In this document: in pieces, positions 1-10,734 of the stretch
Layout of the letters: each line of letters begins with the position of its first letter
Position numbering within the stretch: the stretch's first letter is position 1
Program-made: the position numbers and the translations under genes
Notes under the pieces: model-generated
What the model was told of the DNA's origin: nothing
The model's input: only the letters and a program-made list of their open reading frames with translations
Databases searched by the model: none
Source: Gigaspora margarita
Taxonomy: Eukaryota > Glomeromycota > Glomeromycetes > Diversisporales > Gigasporaceae
Assembly (NCBI GenBank): GCA_009809945.1
Contig: WTPW01000319.1
Location: 95,296-159,295 of the forward strand
DNA: 64,000 bases
Direction of reading: 5' to 3'

Positions 1-129
1 TTTTTCATAAAATTTGAGATTCTATTAGTCCATGATATGGGCTACAAGTCTTGTTATAAAATTTTTTTAGTTAGCATAGTAAAATTTCTTGTAAATCATC
101 GCCGAACAGTAGGTTATTTTGAAAAAGCA

Positions 130-265
130 AAAAAACATATTACAAAGAAGCTATGTTGAAATTGTTTACAGAACTTTCATCAAAGATATCTCCATGAGTT
201 CTTGACCAAATTTGATAAAAATTTTTTTATTTTAATTCTATGAATTCAAATAAAAAAATTTATAC
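130..265. repeat. Fragment of the palindromic 'AAAGATATCTC' repeat
   Basis: A half unit of the inverted repeat that forms an array at 33880-34680: an AAAGATATCTC motif, a poly-T stretch, then TTTTAATTCTATGAATTC and a mirrored AAATAAAAAAATTTAT. No coding potential. Confidence 0.5.
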
Positions 266-344
266 TATATTTATTTACTTGATACTAGATGTTATAATTT
301 AGTTTTTAGCAAATTACTATAAAGTTTATATGTAATAATCCAAC

Positions 345-436
345 TTTTAGCAAATTTACTTGATTTTAGGGGTAGCAAAAACAGCTAAATTCATGCAGAT
401 CAGTTATGACCTATATGAGAGATGTCCGGGGTTCTA
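345..436 (+). mobile_element. Fragment of Harbinger-like MITE (GGACATCTCTC end)
   Basis: Carries the terminal motif TATGACCTATATGAGAGATG followed by TCCGGGGTTC, which matches the right end of the complete element at 31118-31410 and the left end of the copy near 14600. Only one terminus is recognisable here. Confidence 0.5.
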
Positions 437-939
437 AGCAGGCCCAGACTGACCCAGCTCATCCTGCACCCTATTCATGTAGCTATTTTAAAAACTGTCA
501 AAAGCAGCTACTTCCTTCCCAATACAATAGTCTTATTCAACTAATTTATATCCATTCCTTTTTCAACCCTACTCCAACCTTCTTATATTCTTACTCTTTG
601 GACTCTAATCTAAAGGGCCTTATTCCTACTTCTCTAATCCAATTAGTACAATCCCTCGATATATCCTACAAACAGATACTTTAAATAACTTTTTAAAATA
701 TCAGAAGAGTCCTTTGAGCAAATATGGAAACTAAACTGCTCTGCATTTGCTCACTAGAAGAAAACTAACAATATTTGACTTAAAAACAATAGGCCCAAAC
801 TAACACAACCATGTTCTCCTTATAAAAATCAATAACTATGCAAAACTTTTACCTATAACTGCCTTTGTAGTCTCTTAGACCAACTTTACAATAATTCTAA
901 TACATGCCCACCAATAGATTAAGCCCTTTGCAAAATTAG
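437..939. other. No gene recognised
   Basis: AT-rich stretch. The 92-codon open frame at 406-684 begins inside the MITE fragment and shows no domain or homolog I recognise. I see no structured repeat here. Confidence 0.5.
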
Positions 940-1090
940 GGGAGTGCCAAAAATCAGATGCTTTTTTAGAAGGGGAGGGGGCAAAAAATATTGAAATTAT
1001 ATATAGGAACCTGATCAAATCTATATTAAGGAGGGAAATAAGGGGAGTAGGCCTCTAATAAAAAATAATCAGATGATTAATGACATATTA
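940..1090 (+). repeat. Dispersed repeat R3, copy 1 (uninterrupted)
   Basis: Shares GAAATTATATATAGGAACCT, the GGGGAGTAGGCCTCT block and the end TAATAAAAAATAATCAG with copies at 12740-12890 plus 13840-13870 and at 19170-19330 (minus). Here the end runs straight into ATTAATGACAT, so it is an empty site for the retroposon inserted in copy 2. Confidence 0.7.
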
Positions 1091-1309
1091 AGAAGGGAAA
1101 AATATTATCTACTTCTAACTATAACCATAATACACTAATAACTTTAACTAAAATCTACTTTACTAATACTCAAGACTCCTAAACCTTAAACTAGCAGGCA
1201 GAAAGAGGCGTGGAAGATTTGGTCTGAGTCTCAAGATTCAGAAAGACTTGGTTCTGCAAAAACAAACTTGGTTTGAGTAACTAGAATCATATTACCAAAA
1301 TTTGTACAG

Positions 1310-1400
1310 AGATTACTATTGATGTTTATCAGTTATTGGTTAGTAATCGATTAAAATCTCTCATAACAAGAACTATCGATTAAGTTAGTAATCGATAATA
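1310..1400. repeat. Short TAATCGATTA-rich repeat
   Basis: Several TAATCGAT / ATCGATTA motifs within 90 bp. The same word dominates 7180-7345 and the large array at 10735-11375. Confidence 0.4.
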
Positions 1401-1675
1401 ATCAGTAATAATCATATTAATCAGATTAAAAATCACGAATAATAATTCTAATCAATACTATTATACTGTATATTTATTTTTAAATATTTTACAGATTTTC
1501 GCATATTTTCGCATATTTTCGCAAGGTTTCACAATTTAATATAAAATTTTAATTTTTTTATTTATTATTATTATTATACATTATATTTAAATTAAATATA
1601 TTTTATTTATTATATTATTATACATTCTTTACAACAAAAAAAAAATAAAACCAAAAAAAAATAAAACCAAAAAAA

Positions 1676-2000
1676 TAGTAATATTTTAAACTACTTTCGC
1701 ACTTCATTACATAATACTAGCTCTATATACTTATTTTCTTCACTCTGCAGTTAGCTATTATTTTCTTCTTTGTTTTAACTATTATATTCGCTTATATTCG
1801 CTACATCCTAAAAATAGTAGAGAAGTAAAAAATAAAAAAAATAAAAATGAAAAATAGTAATATTGTAAACTACTTTCGCTCTTCGTTGCATAATACTAGC
1901 TTTATACACTTATATTCGATTATATTCACTTATATTCGCTACTTTCTAAAAATAGTAAAGAAGTAAAAAAATAACAAAAAAAAATGAAAATGAAAAAATA
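1676..2000 (+). repeat. Tandem repeat, units 1 and 2 (split by Tigger)
   Basis: Unit 1 starts TAGTAATATTTTAAACTACT at 1676 and unit 2 starts TAGTAATATTGTAAACTACT at ~1855, both followed by TTCGCNCTTC and CATAATACTAGC. A third unit resumes at ~5786 on the far side of the Tigger element, so the element landed inside a tandem array of ~125-180-bp units. Confidence 0.75.
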
Positions 2001-2177
2001 CAGTCGACTCCCGCAATAGTCACATCATAAAATCGTGCATGCCATGTGACTATAGCGAGAATGTGACTAATATGAAATAATTATTTTTTTTTATTTTTAG
2101 CATTCGCAAACTGACGAATTACTAGTTTGATAAAATTTTTGATATATTTCAAACTAAATTTCATGAACTATATTATA

Positions 2178-2293
2178 TCGTATAAGCGCGAAATAATGCA
2201 CAAGGGTGCTATTTCGAATTTTGGCCTGAATTAAGCTTAATTTAGGCCAAAATTCGAAATTAGACCCCTGCGCGTTATTTCGCGCTTATACGG
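2178..2293. mobile_element. Palindromic MITE, copy 1 (TATAAGCGCGAAATAA)
   Basis: An almost perfect 116-bp palindrome: TATAAGCGCGAAATAATG on the left and CGTTATTTCGCGCTTATA on the right, with AATTAAGCTTAATTTAGGCC at the centre. A second copy with clean TA duplications is at 24153-24267. Confidence 0.75.
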
Positions 2294-2849
2294 AAAATGA
2301 TCATAAATGTTGAAATAATTTTGCTCTCGTTTTGTCGATAGTTTATATTCTATTAACCTTAGGCTTTGGTGTATATTAGATATATTTAGCAATTTTAGGC
2401 CCTAAAGGGTTTAAAATCATTTAGAAAAGTTATACTCCGCCTCTTGACTATCAAACATGATAAATGTTAAATACTCTGTCCCCTTTTTGTTTCTTGACAA
2501 ATGGCAGATTTATTAATATTTAACTGTAATAAAATAGATTATGCTTTCGATACTACTGTATTAACCAATTGTCGATTTATAAACGCAATATTATTCGCCA
2601 GCAGTTAGCCCATTTAAGTTCCGAACAAAAAAGCCAACTGGTTAAAAGCCGTGCGAACTGGGTTAGAAAGAATATATTTCTATCTTCATAAAACAAAGGT
2701 AAAAAAAATTTGTCGATTAATTCTACATTAAAGAACTACTGTATTTCTAAAATTTAATAGGCTTAAAACCTAGTCGTAGCATTGGATAAGTTGATTAAGT
2801 TGATTAAGTTGTGGAAGGGTATGAAGAACCACCTACGGATCTAAATAGA

Positions 2850-4838
2850 TTAAATTCCAGAAATTAAATAAAATAACATAACGGCTTCAAATAAATTACC
2901 AATATAAAAATTAACATACAAAAAGTTTTCAAGAGTACTTTGCTTCATTACTTTAACAGAAGCTCTATGGGTTCGTGAAAGGAAATCGTGAAAATTACTT
3001 TCATCATTTTCTTTAATAAAGCCATCAGGCTGCAATAAATTTTGACGGATAAATTTGAGAAGTAGATTAAGGCTTCGTTCAGCCTATAATAATTTATAAG
3101 ATTAGCTGTTAGTGTTTTGTATTGTAGAAGTATACACGACACTCTGGTTATATCGACTTTTGAATACAACGACATAATAGTAAAATCTTCTATACTGATA
3201 TTTTTTTTTAAAAAAATTTAAAATGTTAGTTTCGACATTTTGAATTTTTTTACTAATGACTCAAGAATATCAATATAACCAGAGTAACGTGTAGTTTTAA
3301 AAGACTACACAAGATAAATATGGCAAAAACATTGTAACCTCAGTAAAAGTAATTCTGGGTTCCTCTTCTACTAGATTATCTGCCTTATTATTGTCGATAT
3401 CTGGATTATTAATGAGTTCAATTATTCGATTATCATCCATGACTTCTTCAGTAGCGACAAAGTCATCATTATTAAGATACTCTTGCACAAGTTGTTGAAG
3501 ATCAGTATTGTCAGTTAAATCGATGATCTCTTGAGCTTCACGTTGTGCTTCAATAATTTCAGAAATATTAATGCTTTCGTTTTCAAAGTTTTCATCACTA
3601 GGGAAAATTTCAACAAGATGTCTAAAAGGCAGAATTCCAGTATGGCGCCAACAGTTCTTTATAGTTTCTTCGCTTATTGTATTCCATGCCTCCTTTACTA
3701 ACCAAATTGCCTGGAGAACATCGATTTTATTTGGTTTTTCAATACCTATGTCAAAATCATTAATTACTTTACGGATATAAAGGCGTTTATAGTGTGCCTT
3801 GAAGGCATTAATTATTCCTGCATCCATTGGTTGCAGATGTGCTGTGGTATTAGGAGGGAGGAAATGTACACGAATATTTGGATATTCATTAAAATTGTCA
3901 ACAGCGTGGGAGGTGGCACCATCAACAAGTAATAAAACTCTTCGTTCTTGGATTTGAAATTTACTTTGAAGATTACGAAGAAATTTCTAAAAAAAAAAAA
4001 ATAATAAATAAAGTAAATGTATACCGTAAAAACCTTATTGAATAACTACATAAAAAACCTTAAATATGTTCTGACGCATCCATGCTGTCTCATTATGGTA
4101 ATAATCGACAGGAAGTTGATTGTATGTAATATTTGCATCACGAAATGCATTTGGCATTTTAGATTTGTTAATAACCAGGGGTGTAAGTTTTTCAGAGCCA
4201 TCTGCATTAGCCGTAAAAAGAACTGTAATTCTTGTTTTGTCCTTTTTTTTACCTTTTCTTACAGTAGTTGAAAGGGAAAAACTTGACTCCATACGATAAT
4301 ATAAACCACATTCGTCAGCATTAAAGATATCCCGTGGTTCATAAGTTGCCAAAATATTTTTTAACTCCTCTCTGAATTGTGGAAGAAGTTCGATAGGTGC
4401 ACTTTCTGCTTCTCCATGAAATTTATGATTGCAAAGACCTATCCTAGCTTTAAATTGTGTAAGCCAGCCTTGAGATGCTCTAAACTCCTCTTCTGAAATA
4501 GCTAACAATGCTGCAAACTGAAGTGCCTTTTGACGAATTACTTCACCTGTAAGAGTAAGCTTATGTTGTTCTACAGTACCGATCCACATTTCAAGAGCTC
4601 TTTCAATTTGGGGAAATTTAGGACTAGCTGTTTTAAGTGCATTTGATGTTGGTAAAATTTCTTGTATCTCAGCCCATTTTTTTTGCTTGAGAATTTTTGA
4701 TATAGTACTTCGATCACAATCAAATTCTGCAGCAATTTCTTCATCTTTTAGATTAGGATTAGCTCTTTTTTTTTCTTGGATATCTTTTTTTTGTTTTGCG
4801 GTAAGTCTAGTGCGTTTTTTAATTTTTTCTTTAGCCAT
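2850..4838 (-). CDS. Tigger/pogo transposase, three exons
   Basis: Predicted DDE/DDD transposase that would excise and reinsert the surrounding element; nuclear DNA-binding enzyme. Exons on the minus strand: 4838-4059 (260 codons), 3986-3339 (216) and 3083-2850 (77 plus stop), about 553 residues, normal for Tigger proteins. Introns 4058-3987 and 3338-3084 both have GT-AG ends and phase 0. Exon 1 has a CENP-B-like helix-turn-helix region (KDEEIAAEFDCDRSTISKIL, residues ~30-50), a second CENPB-type domain, and the first catalytic Asp in IFNADECGLYY. Exon 2 carries LLLVDGATSH and the third acidic region LQPMDAGIINAFKAHYKR. Exon 3 begins AERSLNLLLKFIRQN, the usual Tigger C-terminal helix. No stops or frameshifts seen, in contrast to every other gene here. 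If intron 2 were not spliced, the protein would end at 3297. The ATG at 4836-4838 opens a basic leader (MAKEKIKKRTRLTAKQ), as expected. Confidence 0.85.
3135..3291. mobile_element. 157-bp MITE inside intron 2 of the transposase
   Basis: Imperfect inverted ends CACGACACTCTGGTTATAT and (reverse complement) CACGTTACTCTGGTTATAT, flanked by TA at 3133-3134 and 3292-3293. It lies wholly within the predicted 255-bp second intron; without it the intron would be ~98 bp. Confidence 0.7.
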
Positions 4839-5785
4839 GTTTAATCAACTACTGTATTATGTAATATGTAAAATATGGCGTAAGCTTGTTTGAAAACTGA
4901 ATAAGGCCCAAATCGTTTCAAATTATTTGTTAATTTAAATGTGCCCCTGATATTTAAATACTTTCTAAAAAAGTAATACTTCACTTGTTTTATTAACATA
5001 TGCACATGTACGTTGTGACGGTGTAAAGTCACACTGATTTTCTTTTTCTATCCTGATTGTCATTTTTAGACATCTATTTTTAGTCAAAATATATATTTAG
5101 TAAGAGTCAACATGGCCCCAGATTTCATTGCAGAAATCAGTAGTACGAATTACTGGTAATCAAGGATTCGTCAACATTGAGTGATAACCTTCGAAATAAG
5201 AATAGAAGTGTTATCTCGAAAGTAATATTTACCTTTAAACAAAGTTGGTTTGTCCTGTGCTAAATCAACTTAACACTTTGTGATTGATTTCTGACATGAC
5301 AACGTGGTATCGTTGAGAATCTTAGTGATCGATTTTAATCCCGTGAACTCATAGTGGATAATTTTGGCCCAGTTACTTGGACCAAGTCTATTCACGCCTC
5401 GATCAAAGTCTTACCGTTATTAGGGTTAAGTTAGAGCAGTTTTAGTTAGTGTTAATAGAGGAGCAATACTTGCCAGAGGGTTCATTTTCCTCTCACAACG
5501 TACATAAATAAATAATTAGAAAAAAAATCTGTTACAGTCCATACGTACTAAAAATTTTTATCGAAGGTTACACATATTATAATGTGACTATAGTGAACAA
5601 TATTTATAAAGGTATTCTATATGTTAAATATAAAATTTTATGTGATAGTGACTATTACAAAACTTAATATAATATGTGACTATTTTGAAAAATTTTATTT
5701 AATAAAAATTCGAATCTAAAAAATTATNTNACTATAGCNCGATTGTGACAAATACGAGATGTGACTATTGCGGGAGTCGACTGTA

Positions 5786-5910
5786 GTAATATTTTAAACT
5801 ACTTTCGCACTTCGTCGCATAATACCAACTCTATACACTTATTTTTCTCACCTTTAGTTAGCTATTATTTCTCTTTGCTCTTATTTGCTACTTTCTAAAA
5901 ATAGTAGATT
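5786..5910 (+). repeat. Tandem repeat, unit 3 (continuation after Tigger)
   Basis: TAGTAATATTTTAAACTACT then TTCGCACTTCG and TTGCTACTTTCTAAAAATAG, the same unit as at 1676 and 1855. Confidence 0.7.
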
Positions 5911-6660
5911 CCCAGAAGTGTGAAAGTTTTTGCAAATTGTCAAAGAATCTAGTAGGTTCTTGCAAAGTAGCGGAGAAGTTAGAGTTGGTGTTCTTGTAAA
6001 GTACCAAAAAAGTCAGATTGTTTCTTGCAAAGTTCCGAAGAAAGTCAAAAATAAATAAAATAAAATAAAAGTAAAAAAATAAGTAAAAAAAATAACAAAA
6101 AAACAAAATATGTAAGCAAACTTAATATAAAAATAAAAGAAGCCCCCAAATCTCTATTTTTCTGAAGTAAGAGTTCAAATTTAGAAATTGTCGAAACCTA
6201 GTTGTATTTTGTAAAGTGCTAGGTTAACTTGCAAAAACTTGTGAAAACTTGCACCTAACTCTAAAGAAGCGTATTCTCGCAAAGTAACAGAATAAATAAA
6301 TTAATAAAAAAAATTAAAAAATACAAAAAACAAAAACAATAAGTATCAAATAAGAAAATAAATAAGCGAAAACTTGCAAAATCTTGCGCTTACTAAATTA
6401 TTTTCTGAAAGAAGCATTCTTGAAGATTTAGAAGGGTTTTTTCAAAGTATCAGAAGTTTAAGTTAGCTTGTAAAGTCATATTATTATACTTGCAAAGTGC
6501 CAAAATGTTGTTGGTTTTCCTGCGAAGGGCTAGTGTTTTTGTAAAATGCCAAATTAAATGAAAAAAATTAAAAAATAAATAAAAAAAAAACAAAAACAAA
6601 AAAAAAACAAACAAAATGAAAATAAAAAAAAAACAAAATAAAACAAAAAAAAACAATATA
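5911..6660. repeat. Degenerate minisatellite, 'CTTGCAAAGT' words
   Basis: TTCTTGCAAAGT-like words recur many times with A-rich spacers of AAATAAATAAAA type. No coding signal; the K/F-rich open frames here are low-complexity translations. Confidence 0.5.
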
Positions 6661-6719
6661 GAAGATCTAATTTATAAACAAAAGATCTAATCTGATTGTG
6701 TAATACAAAATTTTAGATT

Positions 6720-6974
6720 AGGCCATTTGAATTTATAATTTCGTTTAACATTCCTTTAAGAGGCTTAAGCGTGGTGGGGGGAGGGGGATCAAATTAAACA
6801 AACATATTAAAATTGCAAAAAATAAACACATTATTATTGGTCGACTTATAAGCACATGATTTATTAGAATCCTAAGACGAGATGAGCATTCTGATTGGCC
6901 TGTTTAATTATAGGGGGAGCTCTTAGAGCTAGTGGGGGGAGAATGTTAAACGAAATTGTAATTTCGAACAGCCT
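6720..6974. mobile_element. MITE with TTTCGTTTAACATTC termini
   Basis: Left AATTTCGTTTAACATTC near 6737 and right GAATGTTAAACGAAATT at ~6941, with outer bases (AGGC...GCCT) also complementary, giving ~34-bp inverted ends and ~255 bp total. G-rich blocks (GTGGTGGGGGGAGG, AGTGGGGGGAG) sit inside each end. TSD not resolved. Confidence 0.6.
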
Positions 6975-7179
6975 TAATTTCGATACATCATATAAAATTT
7001 CGAAACAATTCAAAAATATAGTCCAATGCGTGCTTGGTATAAACCCAGGTTATAGATCTACTAATCTAGCTTAGTTTCACAGTTCTAAAATATTTTGAAA
7101 TATTTCAAACTATTTTGAAACTACCACTATAATTTAAAAAATAAAAAACAAAATAAGATAGATGGTGCTTCGCGCCATA

Positions 7180-7345
7180 ATGAATATAATAACTATCGAT
7201 TAGCTGATATATAATGATTTATATTTTTATTATGATATTTATCGATTATAGATATTTATTGATTTATAACAAGTTAATCGATATATAATGTTTAACTTTA
7301 ATCGATATAAACTGATTATGCATTATATATCGATATATAGCTACT
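7180..7345. repeat. ATCGATAT/TAATCGAT-rich repeat
   Basis: Repeated ATCGAT words with TTATATATCGATATATAG; same word family as 1310-1400 and 10735-11375. Confidence 0.4.
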
Positions 7346-7939
7346 TAAAATATTTCATAATACAAATAGAGCTCTAGATTATGTCACGAGACTCTAATAT
7401 GAGGTCACAAATTTATACTTTAATACAATCTCACTTATCAGAAAGTTTATCAGTTTATAATAATAACAGTTTATTTTATCTATTTATCAGGAAAAGGGAA
7501 TTACTAATGATAACACTTCTACTCTAATTTTGAAGATTATGAACTCTACTTGAGTTCTTCCTTTCTGAAGTTACAAAGCTGTCTTGCTTTAAAGACAAGA
7601 GATATCGTATTTATACTTTTATATTACCATGCTAATTCTACTTTCATACAGGTTTTTGCCACTGCATTTCTGCTCAAAATGCCAGAAAATGCTAAAATAC
7701 ACAATTTGCCAGAAATGCATGATCTGGCTGAAATGCTATATCGTGCCAAAAAGTCTGAAATGTATGAAAATGCTTTTCGTAAAGAAATGCATAATTGATT
7801 TACAGATAAGGGAATGATAAACTACTTCTATATATAGAACTATATCAACTCTTACTAAATATATACATTGATCAAGAATAGATGTATAAAAACGTCAACC
7901 AGAATAGAATAATAATATAAAAAGAAATTGGTATGACTT
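7346..7939. other. No convincing gene
   Basis: An 82-codon frame at 7550-7798 reads as local repeats of the AAATGC word rather than a recognisable protein. Nothing else is seen. Confidence 0.4.
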
Positions 7940-8217
7940 TACACTCTCACAATAGCCCTTAGTATCTGGTCCACTATATGGATCAAATATAGTACTCCTA
8001 CAAATTACATTTAGTCTATTCAAATCTAGATGAGTCTTGACTACTCTAGTAGGTTTAGATCACAAATAAATTAGTCAGAACTTCTATTCTTGCATGTAAT
8101 TTATATATATTTGTCACTATACAATTTAAGTAGTACATAGTACTTTATGTAACTATTTATATAAATTTTTTTAATAAAGATATAAGCAAGGTCTCACCTT
8201 AAAAAAAAAAAAAAAAG
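7940..8217 (+). mobile_element. 5'-truncated LINE 3' end with poly(A)
   Basis: Matches the 3' untranslated end of the LINE that finishes at ~30320: both have a CTAGATGAGYCTTG / CTAGATAAGCCTTG block, TAGGTTTAGA followed by ACAAATAA, and AGCAAGGTCT then ACCTTAA directly before the A tract. The A tract is ~16 bases (8202-8217). A typical dead-on-arrival LINE copy. Confidence 0.7.
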
Positions 8218-8414
8218 TCCTATTTGTAAATCTCTACTTAAGCATATATTTTATATTATTTGTATATCTTATTTATATCTCTATGCAGGTATATATTCCT
8301 GTATCTTATTTTTGTACATATATTAGTCTAAGAGTTTCTGATATCAGAAAGTAGATATCCAATTTGTAATATGTTTCTGAGTATTCTAATTCATTTTTTT
8401 TCTTTTTTAAATAT

Positions 8415-9593
8415 ATATATTTTTTTAAACCTTAAGCAGCTATGCTAATACTTTATTATTCTGCTTATATTTACTAATACATCTATATAGCTCTAACTAA
8501 TAACATAAGTTTAGCATCATCTGGTTATCTCAGTTGGTACCTAAGTACCCAGATACCTAAGTGCAACCTGCTGCACTACTTGAACACCAAATGGTATTGA
8601 AATAGATAGCTTATCTAGCTACTTAAAGCTCTAATAAAAAGGTCTTCTCTTTTTTATAACAAGCTAGAGAATATCTTTTTATCTTCTTTCTTCCCTTAAT
8701 ATTTCAAAAGCTTGTCAACATTACTAACTTTCTCTTAATCTTTCTTATCTAGCCTCTAGGACAAGAAGTATTAAGTCCAGACCAGTATGAACAACAAATA
8801 TTCTAGAAAAAAAGAAAATATAAAGGAGTAATACTACAAAAACCTATATGAAGTTCAAAAATAAACAAATATAAAATAAAAGTAGACAAAAACAAAAAAA
8901 AAAATAAATAAAATTAACATTGTTCATAAGAATTAATTTAAAAATTATATAGACTATGTAAAATATTTAGCTTTACCAAAGTACTATATTTACATATATA
9001 GAAGAAGTGATAGAAAGTTAATACATGCTAGTATTAGGATGAATCGCAAGAAATTTTATTTCAGTTCAGTTTCTACATATCCATGTGCTATTCATTATTT
9101 GTTCTAGACGAATCTAAAATGCACTCGTGACTTGATCCAATTTGATAGGTGTTATCCCAATTTGGAAGGAGTAAATATTGCTAATCTTTTGAAAAAAGTA
9201 AGCTAAATTTCTCACTTTTTGATGAAATTTTAAAAAAATTCCAAGAAGTAATGAAAAAAAGCCCAAGAAAGGTACCAATATACGAAGTTGGTAGAAGTTA
9301 TGCTGAATATAATAATACATCTCAAAACTAAACTCTAGATTAGTGCTCACTACTTACTTGTTCAATAGTGCCAAGTCATAGCTAGAAGTACTCTCTATCA
9401 AGTTTGTTAAAGATATTTCAGGTCCCTGTTTTCTTGTGGTGTTCCAGTTTCTCAATAGAAAACCTCTTGTTCTAGCATGCTTTTAGTAGAGCCAATTTTC
9501 TATTTTATATATTAAATATACGTTTTCATAGGTCGGGCATCTTGAAATTTTTTGGTACAAGGAATTGTTGAAAAAAATTTTTAGTAAATTCTA
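8415..9593 (-). mobile_element. ~1.2-kb poly(A) retroposon, copy A
   Basis: Flanked by a 15-bp TTCTTTTTTAAATAT duplication at 8400-8414 and 9594-9608 (low complexity, so weaker than for copies B and C). The A-rich 3' end is at the left, so the element lies on the minus strand. It aligns with copy B (12891-13839) and copy C (52824-53977), including the same 5' end near GTACCAAAATTTTCAAGA. The minus-strand frame at 9114-9350 is not conserved in the other copies. It holds the SINE-type core block at 9411-9460. Confidence 0.72.
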
Positions 9594-9633
9594 TTCTTTT
9601 TTAAATATCAATAGTATTTAATTTCTTAATTTA

Positions 9634-10141
9634 ATGGTTTGGATTTACTGTTTTGTACTAGATTTAGACACTTTTCAAAAACTCATAAAAAATCCAAAAA
9701 ATTTAAAAACCAAAATTTTTTTATATACAAAAATTTAATAAATATTCAAAAATTGGTTAGCAGTATTTTTTTTTATATTAATAATAAAATTATTAAGAAA
9801 AAAAATTTTAATAACCTTAATTTTTTGTATAACTTTGACTGTACTAAATTTAGTACACTCCCGTCTGTATTTTTTATTATAAAATTACTAGTAATTTTTA
9901 AATTGTAGCTTAGTGCAAAAAAATCTTACCAAAAAAGGAAACTTTTTAGAAAAAAATCATATAAAATCAAAAATAAGACTTAAAGTTATCAAACTTTTTA
10001 TATATAATGCTCTATATCTAACAAATTATAAATAGTTATTTAAAATCATAATTAATTATTTAAATTATTAGATATTGTAGCTAAAAAGCTGTCTAAATTT
10101 AGTACAAAGTACTAAATTTAGTACAGATAAATCCAAGCCAT
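9634..10141. mobile_element. 508-bp MITE (ATGGTTTGGATTTAC ends)
   Basis: Left ATGGTTTGGATTTACTG and right (reverse complement) ATGGCTTGGATTTATCTG, with TA at 9632-9633 and 10142-10143. TACTAAATTTAGTAC palindromes recur inside. The open frame at 9639-9908 is an AT-rich read-through of it. Confidence 0.7.
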
Positions 10142-10143
10142 TA

Positions 10144-10463
10144 ATATAATATGAGGCTGTATACAGCTGCCTAAAAATTGTATAGTATAACTATAGTACA
10201 AAAGCTTACTTTTTTTTTATAGCAAGTATATCTTTTTATATATATATACAACCTTATATACTTATATGTCTTATCTTTCTATATAGGTATATATATCCCA
10301 TATATGGTACATATACCCTAGAATTAGTATTACATAACTCAGATGGCCAATTTGAAGAGTCTAAATATTTAATATTTTTGAATAGAACTTCATTAAACAT
10401 AAAATATAAGCATGCATTTTCAAAAATATCCAATATCCAAACTATAAGAAAATTTACAAGTGT
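10144..10463. other. No gene recognised
   Basis: AT-rich with TATATA runs. A 76-codon minus frame at 10254-10484 crosses into the next MITE and shows no recognisable family. Confidence 0.4.
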
Positions 10464-10465
10464 TA

Positions 10466-10724
10466 CTATATGGGGGTAAGTCAATAGAAAAGGGCCAAAT
10501 TTTTTCTAAGTAAAAGTTTTTTTGACTTTAAGCTTAAATATCTTAACAACTATCTTATTAAATTTAATAATTTTTTTTATTTTAATTCTATATAATTTCA
10601 AGATTAAAATAAAAAAATTTTTGGCAAATTTGATTAAATAGTTGTCAAGATATTTTAATTTAAAAATTAAAAAAATTTTACTAAAAATGATTTGTCCCTT
10701 TTCTATTGACCCACCCCCATATAG
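10466..10724. mobile_element. 259-bp MITE (CTATATGGGGGTAAGTCAAT)
   Basis: Terminal inverted repeats of ~30 bp (CTATATGGGGG then TCAATAGAAAAGGG, mirrored on the right), with TA on each side at 10464-10465 and 10725-10726. The interior is a second palindrome of the 'AAATATCTTAACAACTA' type. A related element is at 61741-61947. Confidence 0.75.
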
Positions 10725-10734
10725 TAATGTCTAA

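Larger units (their letters stand above)
2001..5783 (-). mobile_element. Tigger/pogo-type Tc1-mariner DNA transposon, complete
   Basis: The element is 3,783 bp. Its ends, CAGTCGACTCCCGCAATAGT and so on at 2001-2025 and the reverse complement at 5759-5783, match perfectly over about 25 bp. It is flanked by TA at 1999-2000 and 5784-5785, the target duplication of this superfamily. TGTGACTA words recur inside both ends (2045-2070 and 5580-5765), a plausible set of subterminal transposase-binding sites (inference). The minus strand encodes one transposase at 2850-4838; 4839-5563 is its upstream region with no other gene seen. Two smaller elements are nested inside, at 2178-2293 and 3135-3291. A few N bases lie near 5729-5739. 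Confidence 0.93.

Noticed and set aside
406-684. 92-codon open frame
   Set aside because: Starts inside a MITE fragment, shows no recognisable domain, and is of a length expected by chance in a window this size.
3297-3827. Transposase ending at 3297 with FLPYLSCVVF
   Set aside because: This tail is intron sequence; a GT-AG intron joins to the family-typical C-terminus at 3083.
5911-6656. Small membrane-protein-like ORFs (F-rich)
   Set aside because: Translations of A/T homopolymer stretches on the minus strand.
7550-7817. Two overlapping open frames with MPENAKIHNLPEMHD-like sequence
   Set aside because: The residues mirror a local AAATGC nucleotide repeat; no family resemblance and two frames are open at once.
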